In this document: positions 32,759 to 41,892 of the stretch, one piece after another | Layout of the letters: each line of letters starts with the position of its first letter | Position numbering within the stretch: position 1 is the stretch's first letter | Source: Natronococcus pandeyae | GTDB taxonomy: Archaea > Halobacteriota > Halobacteria > Halobacteriales > Natrialbaceae | Length of the DNA: 64,000 nucleotides | NCBI RefSeq assembly: GCF_008122205.1 | Contig: NZ_PHNJ01000005.1 | Span: forward strand, 62,001 to 126,000 | Direction: 5' to 3' | Position numbers and translations under genes: made by a program | The notes under the pieces: model-generated | The model's input: the letters and a program-made list of their open reading frames with translations, nothing else | Database searches by the model: none | What the model was told of the DNA's origin: nothing

Positions 32759-33706
32759 CTACTGGGATCCTCGTTCGCCGAGATAGCCCTTTCGACAGTC
32801 GGGACAGATGTCGCCGGTACGGAGCGAGCTCCGGTCGCTTCCCGCGACGAACTCACAGCGCGGACAGTACAGTTCCGACGGGCTGTCGTCCGCCGGCGTT
32901 CCGCCCTCGCTCCCGGGTGTCGGCGCCGATCCGGCGCGCTCGATGCCGCTTCCGGGGCCGGTGGACGTCTCCTCGGCCGAGGGAGGCCCGCCAGCCGCCG
33001 CTTCGGGTGCGGGTTCCGTCTCGACCGTGGTCGCCGCGGCGTCGTCGGTCGTTCCGGTGTCGAGTAACACGGCGTCGTCGTTTTCGATCAGTTCGGCGTC
33101 GTCGTTCTCGGCCGGTTCGGACTCGCCGTTTTCGATCAGTTCGGCGCCGTCGTTCTCGATCGGCTCGGACTCGTCGTCCGGCCACTCCGTCGGCCCGCGT
33201 TCGGCGTCGACTGGCGGGCCGACGTCGTCGGAGTCGGGCCACTCGCCGTGTTCGCGGTCGCGCGGGGTCGTCCCGTCGTCCTCGAGGATTTCCCCGTCGT
33301 CGGTGACCGGATCGCCGTTCTCGTCGGTCGGAATCTCGAGGTCGTCGGCCGGGGCGTCGACTTCCAGTGTATCGACCTCGGGCGGCGACGCTTCTCCCGT
33401 GGCCGCGCCCGGTTCAGTCTCGTCGGCATCGATAAACGTAGCGTCCGTGCCGTCCGGCCCGTCCGGTTCGGATGCTGGTTCGCGTGCCGGCGTCGGTTCG
33501 GATTCGTCGGGACGCGAGTCGACGCCCGTCGCGGTCGAGAGACTCCGCACTTCGGTGTTCTCGCTGATGACGTGTCGATCACTACAGCGAGTACACTCTT
33601 CGTACTCCCGGACGGTTACGACGACTTCGCTGCCCCGTTCTTCGCGCTCGCGTTCGACATCGGAGTCACCGTAGTCGTGTCCGAGCAGCGAACATCGCAG
33701 GACCAT
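32759..33706 (-). CDS. Acidic two-zinc-ribbon protein (DUF7093-like)
   Basis: 315 residues. The N-terminal domain (MVLRCSLLGHDYGDSDV, ECTRCSDRHVISEN) and the C-terminal ribbon (LYCPRCEFVAGS ... DICPDCRKGYLGERG) flank ~200 disordered, highly acidic residues. Residues 179-194 and 195-210 are a 16-residue tandem duplication of ESEP(I/A)END(G/D)AELIEN. The layout suggests an adaptor that tethers two zinc modules; the partner is unknown. Confidence 0.75.
   Translation of the reverse strand: MVLRCSLLGHDYGDSDVEREREERGSEVVVTVREYEECTRCSDRHVISENTEVRSLSTATGVDSRPDESEPTPAREPASEPDGPDGTDATFIDADETEPGAATGEASPPEVDTLEVDAPADDLEIPTDENGDPVTDDGEILEDDGTTPRDREHGEWPDSDDVGPPVDAERGPTEWPDDESEPIENDGAELIENGESEPAENDDAELIENDDAVLLDTGTTDDAAATTVETEPAPEAAAGGPPSAEETSTGPGSGIERAGSAPTPGSEGGTPADDSPSELYCPRCEFVAGSDRSSLRTGDICPDCRKGYLGERGSQ
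33077..33172 (-). repeat. 48-bp tandem duplication in an acidic linker
   Basis: Two 48-base units encoding ESEP(I/A)END(G/D)AELIEN(G/D) differ at only a handful of positions. This is a recent in-frame slippage or duplication. Confidence 0.75.
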
Positions 33707-33879
33707 TGTCTCACCGTATCAAGTCACGCCATAAAAAACGTACTGCCTGGGTTGTGTCCGCACTGTGACGTCTTCCCGAAAATCCGCTCGGTTCGGGAGC
33801 GCCTGCCCTCGGATCGGGGGCTGGGTCAGCGATAGCGAACGACAAACGTCAAATCCCGGGTCGACGAATAGGAAGACCG

Positions 33880-34182
33880 ATGAAAGCAAAGCGGGAGTAC
33901 CGGAACCGCGCGGAGACGGAGGTGGCGGTACTCGACGCGCTCGTCGACCGGGTCGACGACGGGATGACCGTTTTCGAACTTCGGGCCGCAGTCGAAGTCG
34001 GGATCGACGAACTCGAGCAGGCCCTCTCGGCGCTCAAGGAGGACGATCTGATCGTCGTCGAGTCGGGTGGCAGCGAAGGGGTCGTGATCAAGCCCGACGA
34101 GCGCGTCGTCCCCGACGCCCCGGTCGACGACGAAGCCGAGCAGTCGATCGGCGACTGGATTCGCGAACGAATTCCCTTTTGA
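33880..34182 (+). CDS. Small winged-helix-like protein (DUF6432-like)
   Basis: 100 residues. NRAETEVAVLDALVDRVDDGMTVFELRAAV reads as the first helices of a winged helix, LEQALSALKEDDLIVVES as the recognition helix and wing. The C-terminal SIGDWIRERIPF is an amphipathic tail. A DNA-binding role is likely but unproven. Its stop is 40 bases before the GcvT-like start, so co-transcription is possible. Confidence 0.75.
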   Translation: MKAKREYRNRAETEVAVLDALVDRVDDGMTVFELRAAVEVGIDELEQALSALKEDDLIVVESGGSEGVVIKPDERVVPDAPVDDEAEQSIGDWIRERIPF

Positions 34183-34221
34183 ATCGAAACGCCTGTGGAG
34201 GTCTGGCACCTGAGCGTAGCC

Positions 34222-35337
34222 ATGAGCGTTATCGAGACCATTCATACGGATCTCGGCGCGACGTTCGGTGAGCGCGCCGGCCGAACAGTCGCCGAACACT
34301 ACGGACGACCCGAGCGCGCCCATCGCGCCGTCCGAAACGGCGTCGGTCTGTTCGAGGCCGCCTACGGCGTGATCGTCGTCGAGGGCGAGGACCGCCTCGA
34401 GTACGTCGACAACGTCGTCTCGAACCGAATCCCGGCCGAGGACGAGCAGGGCTGTTACGCGCTGGTGCTCGACCCCCAGGGCGGGATCGAGGTCGAACTC
34501 TACGTCTACAACGCTGGCGAGCGACTGCTGCTCTTTACGCCGCCGGCACACGCCGACCCGCTCGCCGAGGAGTGGTCCGAGAAGGTGTTCATCCAGGACG
34601 TCGAGATCCGCGTCGCGACCGACGAGTACGCCATCTTCGGGGTTCACGGTCCGCACGCGACGGAGAAGATCGCGAGCGTCCTCAACGGCGCCGGCTCCCC
34701 AGACGAGCGCTACTCGTTCGTCCGCGGCACGATGGGCGACTCGGGCGTCACCGTCATCCGGACCGACGCGCTCACCGGCGAGGAGAGCTACGAGGTGATC
34801 TGTGCCGTCGACGTCGCCGAGGACGTCTACGACGTGCTCCTGAACCAGGGGCTGAACGCCGCGCCCTTCGGCTACAGGACCTGGGACACGCTCTGTCTCG
34901 AGGCCGGCTCGCCGCTGTTCGAGACCGAACTCGAGGGACGAATCCCGAACGTGCTCGGCCTGCGCAACGCGCTCGACTTCGAGAAGGGCTGTTACGTCGG
35001 CCAGGAGGTCGTCTCCCGCGTCGAGAATCGGGGCCAGCCGAGCCGGAAACTCGTCGGACTCACGCTCGAGGGGACAGACGAGGACGGGGACGCGAAGCGG
35101 GCGATTCCCGAATCCGGCGCTGCGGTCTTCGACGGCGACTCGTCGGTCGGCGAGGTGACCCGCGCCGATACCAGCCCGCTGCTCGAGGACGTGATCGCGC
35201 TCGCGGTCGTCGACTACGGCCTCGAGTCCGATTCGGTGACCGTCCGCGTCGAGGGCGAGGAGGTGCCGGCGACGCGCACCGACCTGCCGTTCGTCGAGGG
35301 GTCAGACCGCTCGGATCGATTGCCGGAGTATCAGTAG
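34222..35337 (+). CDS. GcvT/YgfZ-like folate-binding aminomethyltransferase family protein
   Basis: 371 residues. FEKGCYVGQEVVSRVENRG near residue 255 is the KGCYxGQE signature of YgfZ, and the N-terminal RNGVGLFEAAYGVIVVEGED matches GcvT. Either glycine cleavage T-protein or the Fe-S-assembly folate protein is possible; other glycine cleavage genes are not in this window. Start ATG 34222 where homology begins. The product is cytoplasmic. Confidence 0.88.
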   Translation: MSVIETIHTDLGATFGERAGRTVAEHYGRPERAHRAVRNGVGLFEAAYGVIVVEGEDRLEYVDNVVSNRIPAEDEQGCYALVLDPQGGIEVELYVYNAGERLLLFTPPAHADPLAEEWSEKVFIQDVEIRVATDEYAIFGVHGPHATEKIASVLNGAGSPDERYSFVRGTMGDSGVTVIRTDALTGEESYEVICAVDVAEDVYDVLLNQGLNAAPFGYRTWDTLCLEAGSPLFETELEGRIPNVLGLRNALDFEKGCYVGQEVVSRVENRGQPSRKLVGLTLEGTDEDGDAKRAIPESGAAVFDGDSSVGEVTRADTSPLLEDVIALAVVDYGLESDSVTVRVEGEEVPATRTDLPFVEGSDRSDRLPEYQ

Positions 35338-35750
35338 CAGTCCCGGTTCTCTCGAGTCCTCGCTTCTGAAAGTCACGAACCCGCCACAGGGGAACGATGC
35401 ACCGCTTCGGACCGGCTTCGTGCCTGGCTTCCGACACACGATGGCGCGCGCTGTCGGCCGACCGAGCGCGAGCGAGGGCGGTCGATGACATCGTGCGAGG
35501 GATGAGTGAGTGAGCGACTGCGAACGAACGAATCGGCTGGGGAGGACGTGGCGTCTCCGTGTTGCCACGATAGCAGGACACGTCGTTCCGCTTATTCGCT
35601 CTCGGAGACGCTCACTCCTTCGAAGACGCTCACTTCCTCGCAGACGGTGTTCAATAGCAGCCATCACGGTAACTTCAGTACGCAGCCGTCGGAGTAACGC
35701 CGACCGATACGCAGGCGAATCGATACGGGCCGGAACTGGCCGGGCACAGC
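35338..35750. other. Intergenic region with dispersed repeat
   Basis: 413 bases. Holds repeat copy 2 (35442-35578) and, after it, a near-direct repeat (GAGACGCTCACTCCTTC and GAAGACGCTCACTTCCTC, around 35605-35640). No gene was recognised. Confidence 0.65.
35442..35578 (+). repeat. Dispersed intergenic repeat, copy 2
   Basis: Begins TGGCGCGCGCTGTCGGCC, contains GAGCGAGGGCGGTCGATGACA and ends TCGGCTGGGGAGGACGTGG, matching 4407-4576 at both ends but without its hairpin middle. I recall similar sequence between genes in Natrinema-type genomes; that is memory, not a search. Confidence 0.75.
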
Positions 35751-36176
35751 ATGAAGGACGCCGCCCGTGGTGTTTCGACTATGGATACGAGTACCGACTT
35801 CGAGGAGTTGGCGTCGCGCGTTCGCACGCAGTCGGAAGACGCCGCGGGATCGGATACCGATCGAGTGACGATCCGCTCGTTCCAGGAACTCGACCCCGAC
35901 GCGCTGTCGGAACTGCTCGAGGCCGCCGAGCCCGGGGTCGACGAACCGGGCTCGCTCGTCTTCGTGCTCTCCCGGGCCAACGCCGAACTCCTGCTCGAGC
36001 GCGAGTACGACCTCGAGGACGTCGAGGAACTCGAGGACGAACTCGGCCGGGAGGTGCAGGTCGAAGACGAGATGCCGGACGATACGATTCTCCTGCTGGA
36101 TCCGGACGCGGTCGACGGCGTGGAACTGCTCGAGCCGGAATCGATCGCGTGCGGGATCGTCGGCACCGACCACTGA
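35751..36176 (+). CDS. Hypothetical acidic protein
   Basis: 141 residues from ATG 35751, or 131 from ATG 35781. Acidic and soluble: TIRSFQELDPDALSELLEAA, LVFVLSRANAELLLEREY and EMPDDTILLLDPDAVDGVEL look like an alpha/beta fold. No cysteines beyond one near the end. No family was recognised. Divergent from nothing near; the next gene is convergent. Confidence 0.65.
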   Translation: MKDAARGVSTMDTSTDFEELASRVRTQSEDAAGSDTDRVTIRSFQELDPDALSELLEAAEPGVDEPGSLVFVLSRANAELLLEREYDLEDVEELEDELGREVQVEDEMPDDTILLLDPDAVDGVELLEPESIACGIVGTDH

Positions 36177-36306
36177 CGCTCCCGTCGCCCTATAGCGGTT
36201 TTTCGACTGGTATCGAGAACGGTCGACAACTCCACTGCGACGCGCTGACGGTGGCGTCGGAGCCGCCGCGCCGCGAACTGAACCGACGCGAAGAAACCCG
36301 AAGGGA

Positions 36307-37743
36307 TCAGCCCGACCCCGGATCGACGTCGGGTCGATACCGCCGACTCACGACCTTCCAGCGCCCCCGCCTGAAGAGCCAGTAGTTGATCCCGCCCGGG
36401 ACGTACGTCTCGAGCAGGAGCGCGAGGTAGAGGCCGGCGACTCCGAGCGGCGTGACGAGACCCAGTGCGGCGGCCGGCAGCGCGAACGCGTACCGGCCGA
36501 CCAGCGCGGCGACGAACGGCCAGCGGGTGTCGCCGGCGCCCAGGAGCACGCCGGTTGCGGCCCCGTCGAGGCCGAAGCCGATCGCGCTGACGGCGCCGAT
36601 GGCGACGAACGGCGCGGCCCGAGCGACCTCGGCGGAGTCGCTCACGAACAGGCTCGCGATCGGTTCGGCGAGGAGCACGACCAGGACGGCGATCCCGGCG
36701 TAGAGCACGGTCGAGAGACGGATGATCGCCGCCCCGTAGGCCCCCGCTTCCTCCTCCTCGTTCGCGCCGAGGTGCTGTCCGACGAGCGAACTCGAGGCCA
36801 GCGACAGCCCCCAGTTGACGCTGTTGATCAGGCTGCGGACCCGCCGGCCGACCTCGAGGGCCGTGACGATCACCGGGCCGAACGACGCGGCGATCCACAG
36901 CAGCGGGAAGACGACGATCCCCTGGGCGAGTCGGCGGCCGATCTCCGGCGTGGAGATCTCGATCAGCTGTCGGATCACGGTCGGCTCGAGCCACGCTCCC
37001 CCGCGGCCGATCGGTACCGGACTCGGCTCCATCCCGAGCCGTCCGTACGACCGGCCGACCATCCCCCACGCCAGGACGACCGTCACGAAGCCGGTCGAGA
37101 GCGTCGTGCCGATCGCCGCGCCGGCGACGCCCATCCCGAACCCGAAGATGAGGAGCGCGCTGAGCAGGATGTTGAGCACCGCACCGCCGGCCCGGGCCAT
37201 CATTTCCGTGAACGTGTCGCCGACGCCCGTGTACGTTCGGCTGGCGATGAGGTTGAGGAGTTCGAAAAGGACGGCCGGCGCGACGAAGACGAGGTAGGTG
37301 CTGCCGTGGGCGAGCGACTCTGGCCCGGCGCCGAACAGCCCGATCAACTGGTCGGAGAACGCGAGGAAGAGAGCCGCCATCGGAACCGCGATCACTACGG
37401 CGAGCAGGACGCTCTGGGTGACCACGACCGACGCGCGCTCGGTCTCCTCGCCGCCGTAGTTCTGGGAGACGAGGCTGATGGTGCCGCCCGCGAGCCCCAG
37501 CCCCAGCATCGTCACGATCTCCCAGTACGCCAGCGCGAATGCCAGCCCCGCGGTGCCGGCCGTGCCGACGGCGATCCCGACCATCGCGAGGTCGGCCGTC
37601 TGCTTGGACATGATCGCGACCCCGGTGACGATCCGGGGCCAGGCGAGCTCCATCGTCGGGCGAAACCGCTCGGCGTCGATGATGCCCGCGCGCTCGAGCG
37701 CGCTCGCGACGAACTCCACTGCGGCCGTCCGTCGATCCGTCAT
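36307..37743 (-). CDS. MATE family efflux protein
   Basis: 478 residues with twelve predicted helices in two homologous halves. GLAGGTISLVSQNYGGEE and SLVGQHLGANEEEEAG are the repeated MATE motifs (one per half). Exports cationic compounds in exchange for Na+ or H+; substrates unknown. ATG 37743 is chosen because the upstream extension is Arg-rich. Distinct from the second MATE gene at 60137. Confidence 0.9.
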   Translation of the reverse strand: MTDRRTAAVEFVASALERAGIIDAERFRPTMELAWPRIVTGVAIMSKQTADLAMVGIAVGTAGTAGLAFALAYWEIVTMLGLGLAGGTISLVSQNYGGEETERASVVVTQSVLLAVVIAVPMAALFLAFSDQLIGLFGAGPESLAHGSTYLVFVAPAVLFELLNLIASRTYTGVGDTFTEMMARAGGAVLNILLSALLIFGFGMGVAGAAIGTTLSTGFVTVVLAWGMVGRSYGRLGMEPSPVPIGRGGAWLEPTVIRQLIEISTPEIGRRLAQGIVVFPLLWIAASFGPVIVTALEVGRRVRSLINSVNWGLSLASSSLVGQHLGANEEEEAGAYGAAIIRLSTVLYAGIAVLVVLLAEPIASLFVSDSAEVARAAPFVAIGAVSAIGFGLDGAATGVLLGAGDTRWPFVAALVGRYAFALPAAALGLVTPLGVAGLYLALLLETYVPGGINYWLFRRGRWKVVSRRYRPDVDPGSG

Positions 37744-37837
37744 CTCTCGGTCGTTTCGCACACCGCGTCTTCGGTCTGTCGGCTGCGCTTGCGAGAGGCG
37801 CTGTGGCCCGCGCGACCGCGCGGCCTCGAGGCGCCCC

Positions 37838-38929
37838 TCACGGGCGAAGCCGCGAGAGCATCGTCCTGAGGTGGTCCGTCGAGAGCAGCGACGTGGGCCG
37901 ATCCATGTGGACACCGATCTCGCCGGAGAGCGACCCGAGTCCGATCCGTTGAACGGGTTCGGGGAAGGAGTACGCTCGCCGCAGGTAGTGGCCGAGTCGC
38001 TGTTCGCGCTCTAAGTCGTCGCGCCAGGCGCGTTCGTAGGCCGCGAGGCTGGTCGGTCGGTCGGGGTCGATCTCCCGTGCAGCGTGGTCGGCGCTGGTCA
38101 TCCCGTAGAGGATGCCGCCGCCGGTGAAGGGCTTGGTCTGGGCGGCCGCGTCGCCGAGGAGCAAGCCACGACGACTCGTCACGCGATCCGCCGGGCCGAC
38201 CGGGATCGCGCCCGAGCAGCGATGGGCGACGTCGATCTCGTAGCCGTCGATCAGTTCCTCGAAGTGCTTGTTCACTTCGACGCCCGGCGGGGCCGCGAGC
38301 CCGTACTCGACGCCGGCGTCGCCGCGGGGAATGCGCCACGCGAAGAACGTCGGCGCGGTGAGGTGGACGTCGACGAAATCCTGGTGGTCCTCCTCCTCGG
38401 AGAAGGCGAGCACGCCGTGTAGAAACTCGTCGGGCTCCGGCAGCCCGAGTTCGTCGCGGACCCTCGAGCGCGGCCCGTCACAGCCGGCGACCATCTTCGC
38501 CTCGTGGGTGACGGGGCCGTCGGGACCGCTCGCGACGACTTCGACGCGGTCGCGGTGTTCGGTGACGCCGGTGACGGTGTGGCGCTCGCGAACGTCGGCA
38601 CCGGCCTCGCGGGCGAGATCGGCGAGGTGGCGATCCAGCCCGACGCGGTCGATGACGTTCGAGGCGACTTCCCGCATGTAGAAGGGGTAGGCGTCGCTTT
38701 GCGGACCGCCGACGTGAAATCGTGCGCCGTAGATCTCGTTCTGAAAGAGTTCGTCGCGGGCGCCGTCGCCGGTAAAACTCCAGATATCCGTGCTGACGTG
38801 ACCCGAACAGGCAAGCGGCGTGCCGATGGTTCCTTGCTCGAGTGCGAGCACGTCGTAGCCGTTCTCGGCGGCCCGACGGGAGAACCGCGCGCCGGCGGGA
38901 CCGACGCCGACGACGACGAAGTCGTACAT
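37838..38929 (-). CDS. Geranylgeranyl reductase family FAD-dependent oxidoreductase
   Basis: 363 residues. MYDFVVVGVGPAGARFSRRA is the FAD Rossmann motif, CDGPRSRVRDELG and GLLLGDAAAQTKPFTGGGILYG are the family's second and third FAD motifs. Members reduce isoprenoid chains of archaeal lipids or quinones; the exact substrate is open. ATG 38929 is supported by a TATA-like TATATTTA about 25-29 bases upstream. Confidence 0.9.
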   Translation of the reverse strand: MYDFVVVGVGPAGARFSRRAAENGYDVLALEQGTIGTPLACSGHVSTDIWSFTGDGARDELFQNEIYGARFHVGGPQSDAYPFYMREVASNVIDRVGLDRHLADLAREAGADVRERHTVTGVTEHRDRVEVVASGPDGPVTHEAKMVAGCDGPRSRVRDELGLPEPDEFLHGVLAFSEEEDHQDFVDVHLTAPTFFAWRIPRGDAGVEYGLAAPPGVEVNKHFEELIDGYEIDVAHRCSGAIPVGPADRVTSRRGLLLGDAAAQTKPFTGGGILYGMTSADHAAREIDPDRPTSLAAYERAWRDDLEREQRLGHYLRRAYSFPEPVQRIGLGSLSGEIGVHMDRPTSLLSTDHLRTMLSRLRP

Positions 38930-38950
38930 GTCGAACAGGTTTTCGCGGGT

Positions 38951-38958
38951 CGGTAAAT
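38951..38958 (-). promoter_or_regulatory. TATA-like box of the reductase gene
   Basis: TATATTTA on the minus strand, placed for leaderless start at 38929. The rest of the gap up to 39247 (318 bases in all) shows no gene. Confidence 0.55.
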
Positions 38959-39247
38959 ATACTGCGAACGGCGGGTCGACCGCAAACGAGTATCGGTCGA
39001 TCGATTCCACCGGGACCTCACTCTACGGACGTGACCCTGGGAGCCGTGATGGGCGGTGTGGCGAGGTGGTCGGTGGTGATTCTGCAGCGAGGTTGGAGAC
39101 GAACATTCCCCGCGAGCGTAAGGAGACAGGAGTGGTAGAATTACCGCCGGCACTGGGCAATACCGCAACCGCGGAACAAATCGAACGACCGCTACCAGTC
39201 CTGCGCAAACGTCCCGCGGCACATGTACGTACAAACGTATCGTCTGG

Positions 39248-39625
39248 CTACCTGTTCTTCAACTCGACCCGTACCGCGTGATACGGGACCGAGTCGATGT
39301 TTTCGACTGCATGAGGTCCTTCCGGCTCCATCCATTCGGTCTCCGGCGGAGAACGGGTGGCTGTCTCGCCGTCTGCGCGTTCCGGCGACTCGTACGCCAG
39401 TTCCTCGTTCTCGTCGTAGTAGCGGATGCGGGCAGCCCGATCGGTCATCATCACGCTCGGCCACCGATGAGTGTGAACCGGTTCTTTCTCGCCGGGCGGA
39501 ATAACGACTTCCACGACCCGGACGCGATCGTTCTCCAGGAGTATCCGGTGCGAATCCGGCGCGGCTTCGGCAGCGTCGAGCGATTCCGGCCACGGCCATT
39601 CCGACGAGTCGGATCGGTCAGACAT
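39248..39625 (-). CDS. Cupin-fold protein
   Basis: 125 residues. DRVRVVEVVIPPGEKEPVHTH (HxH at about residues 52-54), WMEPEGPHAVENID and a final strand HAVRVEL define a small single-domain cupin with metal ligands. The reaction is unknown. Start ATG 39625; on the minus strand a TTTATAG box lies about 27 bases upstream, fitting a leaderless message. Confidence 0.8.
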   Translation of the reverse strand: MSDRSDSSEWPWPESLDAAEAAPDSHRILLENDRVRVVEVVIPPGEKEPVHTHRWPSVMMTDRAARIRYYDENEELAYESPERADGETATRSPPETEWMEPEGPHAVENIDSVPYHAVRVELKNR

Positions 39626-39657
39626 ACTCCATCCGTTCGTGTTCGAAATACTATAAA

Positions 39658-39990
39658 TCACGCGTCGCCCTCTGTGAGTGTTACACCGACGAACCGGGAA
39701 CCGGACCGGGAGTCACCGCGGTGGTGTGCGGTTACCCGTGGGGAATGCAGCTCTTCGCTCGGCTCCGATCCGTTCCCGACCGCCTTTCCGGCGGTCTTCT
39801 CCTCGACGTCCCGCTCGAAGCGCTCGTGGACCTTCGGGCGGCACTCGTCCCGCTCCTCGAGGGCGTCGGCGAACCGGCCGCGGTACTCGGGCTCGCTCTG
39901 GACGCGAGTTCTCGAAGGGGCTGGGTAATGCGTTCTCCGTGTTCGACGACCGTCCCCACTCGCTGACTACTCAGAAACTTGCTCTCCCAT
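39658..39990 (-). pseudogene. Decayed DUF5828-like gene
   Basis: Three frames together read like one protein: MGEQVSE then a stop; GTVVEHGERITQPLREL in a second frame; then EPEYRGRFADALEERDECRP and KVHERFERDVEEKTAGKAV in a third, ending in a frame that runs to TGA at 39658. Order and content recall the haloarchaeal DUF5828 N-terminus (VVEHGERIT, WRPKAHER, EKTA; from memory). The C-terminal part is lost. A TATA-like ATATACT remains about 30 bases before the ATG. At least two frameshifts are needed. Confidence 0.55.
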
Positions 39991-40132
39991 TATCGGTGTG
40001 AGTAGGCGTCCACGAGTATATTGACTCGCCGCCAAATATCGCGGTATCGGTAGGCACAGACCACAGAAACGCAATTATGGCTCGGAAGCTGTTTCGATCC
40101 GGTCGCGTTCGGAGAACGAATCCCGATGCGTG

Positions 40133-40717
40133 TTACTCGTCTCGGGACGCGCCCTCGAGCAACTCCCAGAACCGCTCCTGGTCGCCCTCGAAGCGCTCGA
40201 GCAGCGCCCGGACCTCCGCGCGCACCTCGTCGTCGACGACGACGTGGACCATCCCCTCGTCGGGCTGGCCGTAGACAACGCTCGCACCGTCGGGCGCGAC
40301 GACGATGGCCGGGAGCGCGACCAGGTCCTCCTCCCCGTCGACCAGGATCGTCGTCGGTTCGTCGCGCTCGAGAGCGTCCCTGAGCGTGCGGACGACGTCG
40401 GCGGTGAGTTCCGCGGGCGGGTTCGTCGCCTCGACGTTGGCTCGCTGCGTGACGGTCTCACGGATCTCCTCCTCGACCGTCTCCCGTTTGGTCCGCTCGT
40501 CGACGAGCGCGACGTCCGGCAGTCGACCAGCCTGAAGAAAGTGGTAGGTAACGACGTCGCCGACGGCGATCAGCGGTCCCTCGAGGGTTTCGAGCAACTG
40601 CTCGGCGTCGGTTTCGATCGGGCCCATCGGCTCCTTGAGTTCGTGACGGAGTTCGTCGGGCAGAATCAGTAGCTGGTCGTCTCCGAGTTCGGCGTCTCGA
40701 GCGTCGTCGCGAGTCAC
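40133..40717 (-). CDS. GTP-dependent dephospho-CoA kinase (DUF359 family)
   Basis: 194 residues. LPDELRHELKEPMGPI, GPLIAVGDVVTYHFL and TTILVDGEEDLVALPAIVVAP are the conserved blocks of the archaeal GTP-dependent dephospho-CoA kinase, the last step of CoA synthesis, established in Thermococcus. Last gene of the aIF2-gamma operon; its start lies two bases after the spt4 stop. Confidence 0.88.
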   Translation of the reverse strand: MTRDDARDAELGDDQLLILPDELRHELKEPMGPIETDAEQLLETLEGPLIAVGDVVTYHFLQAGRLPDVALVDERTKRETVEEEIRETVTQRANVEATNPPAELTADVVRTLRDALERDEPTTILVDGEEDLVALPAIVVAPDGASVVYGQPDEGMVHVVVDDEVRAEVRALLERFEGDQERFWELLEGASRDE

Positions 40718-40719
40718 GT

Positions 40720-40917
40720 CTACCGAACCTTCAGCGCGTACGCACCTGGTTCGGTAACCTGCATCTCCGTGGCGATCTCGCTCTCCTCGGGGTGGGCGAT
40801 GACGACGTAGCCGGCCCAGTCCTCGGTCAGCGACGAGGAGTTACAGGAGTCACAGGTGTCGTTGGTCGGTTCGTTGACCCGGTGGCACTCTCGACAGACG
40901 AGGCGATCGGATGCCAT
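40720..40917 (-). CDS. spt4: Transcription elongation factor Spt4
   Basis: 65 residues. CRECHRVNEPTNDTCDSCNS gives the four zinc cysteines; EDWAGYVVIAHPEESEIA is the Spt5-binding strand region. With Spt5 it closes the RNA polymerase clamp and aids processivity. Between rpo7 (two bases upstream) and the dephospho-CoA kinase gene. Confidence 0.96.
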   Translation of the reverse strand: MASDRLVCRECHRVNEPTNDTCDSCNSSSLTEDWAGYVVIAHPEESEIATEMQVTEPGAYALKVR

Positions 40918-40919
40918 CG

Positions 40920-41489
40920 TTACTCACCCGTGGTGGCTTCGCGCTTCTCGTGTTCGTCCTCGAGCCAGCCGTGCTTGCCGAGCCCCGGCTGCTTGGCCGT
41001 CAGGCCGATCTTCGAGTCGCGCGGGTTGCGTTCGTCGATGCTCTTGGTGACGATGCGTGCCCGGACAGCGTCGTCGACGCCGAGGGTCCGGTTGGACTCG
41101 TTCGAGGCGAGCTGTTGGTTCTCGCCGTCGAAGGCGAGGTACTCGTCGCTGATCTGCGAGACGTGGAGCAGCCCGTCGACGGGACCGATCCCGACGAAGG
41201 CGCCGAACTCGACGACCTCGACGATCGTGCCGTCGATGACCTCCTGCATCTCCGGATCGAACGTGACGGCGTCGAAATCGGCCTCGTAGTAGACGCCCGG
41301 ACGGTTCGGGAGGACCGCCCCGTCACCGATGTCGTGAACTTTGGTGACGGAGACGACGCTACCGACCTCCTCGTCCATGCGTCCCTCGAGTTTGTCCTGC
41401 AGCAGTTGCTTGACGAGCTTCGGCGAGACGTCGCCGAGCGCTTCCGGCGGTACTTCGACCGTATCCTTTAATCTGACCCGTTTGTACAT
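40920..41489 (-). CDS. rpo7: DNA-directed RNA polymerase subunit Rpo7 (RpoE')
   Basis: 189 residues. The N-terminal RNP-like domain (MYKRVRLKDTVEVPPEALG) is followed by an S1 domain (VVEFGAFVGIGPVDGLLHVSQISDEY). With Rpo4 it forms the polymerase stalk. The ATG follows the TAG stop of the PIN gene directly. Confidence 0.97.
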   Translation of the reverse strand: MYKRVRLKDTVEVPPEALGDVSPKLVKQLLQDKLEGRMDEEVGSVVSVTKVHDIGDGAVLPNRPGVYYEADFDAVTFDPEMQEVIDGTIVEVVEFGAFVGIGPVDGLLHVSQISDEYLAFDGENQQLASNESNRTLGVDDAVRARIVTKSIDERNPRDSKIGLTAKQPGLGKHGWLEDEHEKREATTGE

Positions 41490-41876
41490 CTATGGTTGAG
41501 TGATTGCCAACTTGTTTCTCCCGCGTAATGCAATTACCGGTATGCTCGTCTCGAGCACCCGGTCGCGCAGCGGGCGGTCGTTCGTGACGACGTAGTCGAC
41601 GGCACCCTCGCGGGCGAGTTCGACCAGCGCGTCGTCGGCGTACGATTCCTCCGTGTCGACGACGAGACAGCGTTCGGTCGCCAGGTCGTGGCCGACGTTC
41701 GCCGCGGTGCCCTCGGCGCCGCCTTTCTCCGATAGCCGTCGAAGTTCCTCGACGACGGGCTGTGGCGCCGTCGGTTCGTAGACGCCGAGTAGCCTGTCGA
41801 GTTCGTCGAACAGCCGAACGTTGAGTTCGACCGGCATCATCAACGCACTCGTATCGAGAGCGACCCGGGTACTCAT
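41490..41876 (-). CDS. PIN-domain nuclease, Fcf1/Utp24-like
   Basis: 128 residues. VALDTSALMMP, PVVEELRRLSEKGG, ADDALVELA and VVTNDRPLRDRV carry the four acidic residues of PIN nucleases. In archaea this gene sits between aIF2-gamma and rpo7 and is related to the eukaryal pre-rRNA nuclease Fcf1; a role in rRNA processing is inferred from that. No antitoxin gene neighbours it. Confidence 0.9.
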   Translation of the reverse strand: MSTRVALDTSALMMPVELNVRLFDELDRLLGVYEPTAPQPVVEELRRLSEKGGAEGTAANVGHDLATERCLVVDTEESYADDALVELAREGAVDYVVTNDRPLRDRVLETSIPVIALRGRNKLAITQP

Positions 41877-41892
41877 GTTCGCTGTCGTCGTG

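Noticed and set aside
35820-35860. RTQSEDAAGSD in the hypothetical protein at 35751, resembling the SSRTQSDD peptide of the in-frame element
   Set aside because: The DNA (CGCACGCAGTCGGAAGAC) forms neither of the two hairpins, so the resemblance is probably chance.
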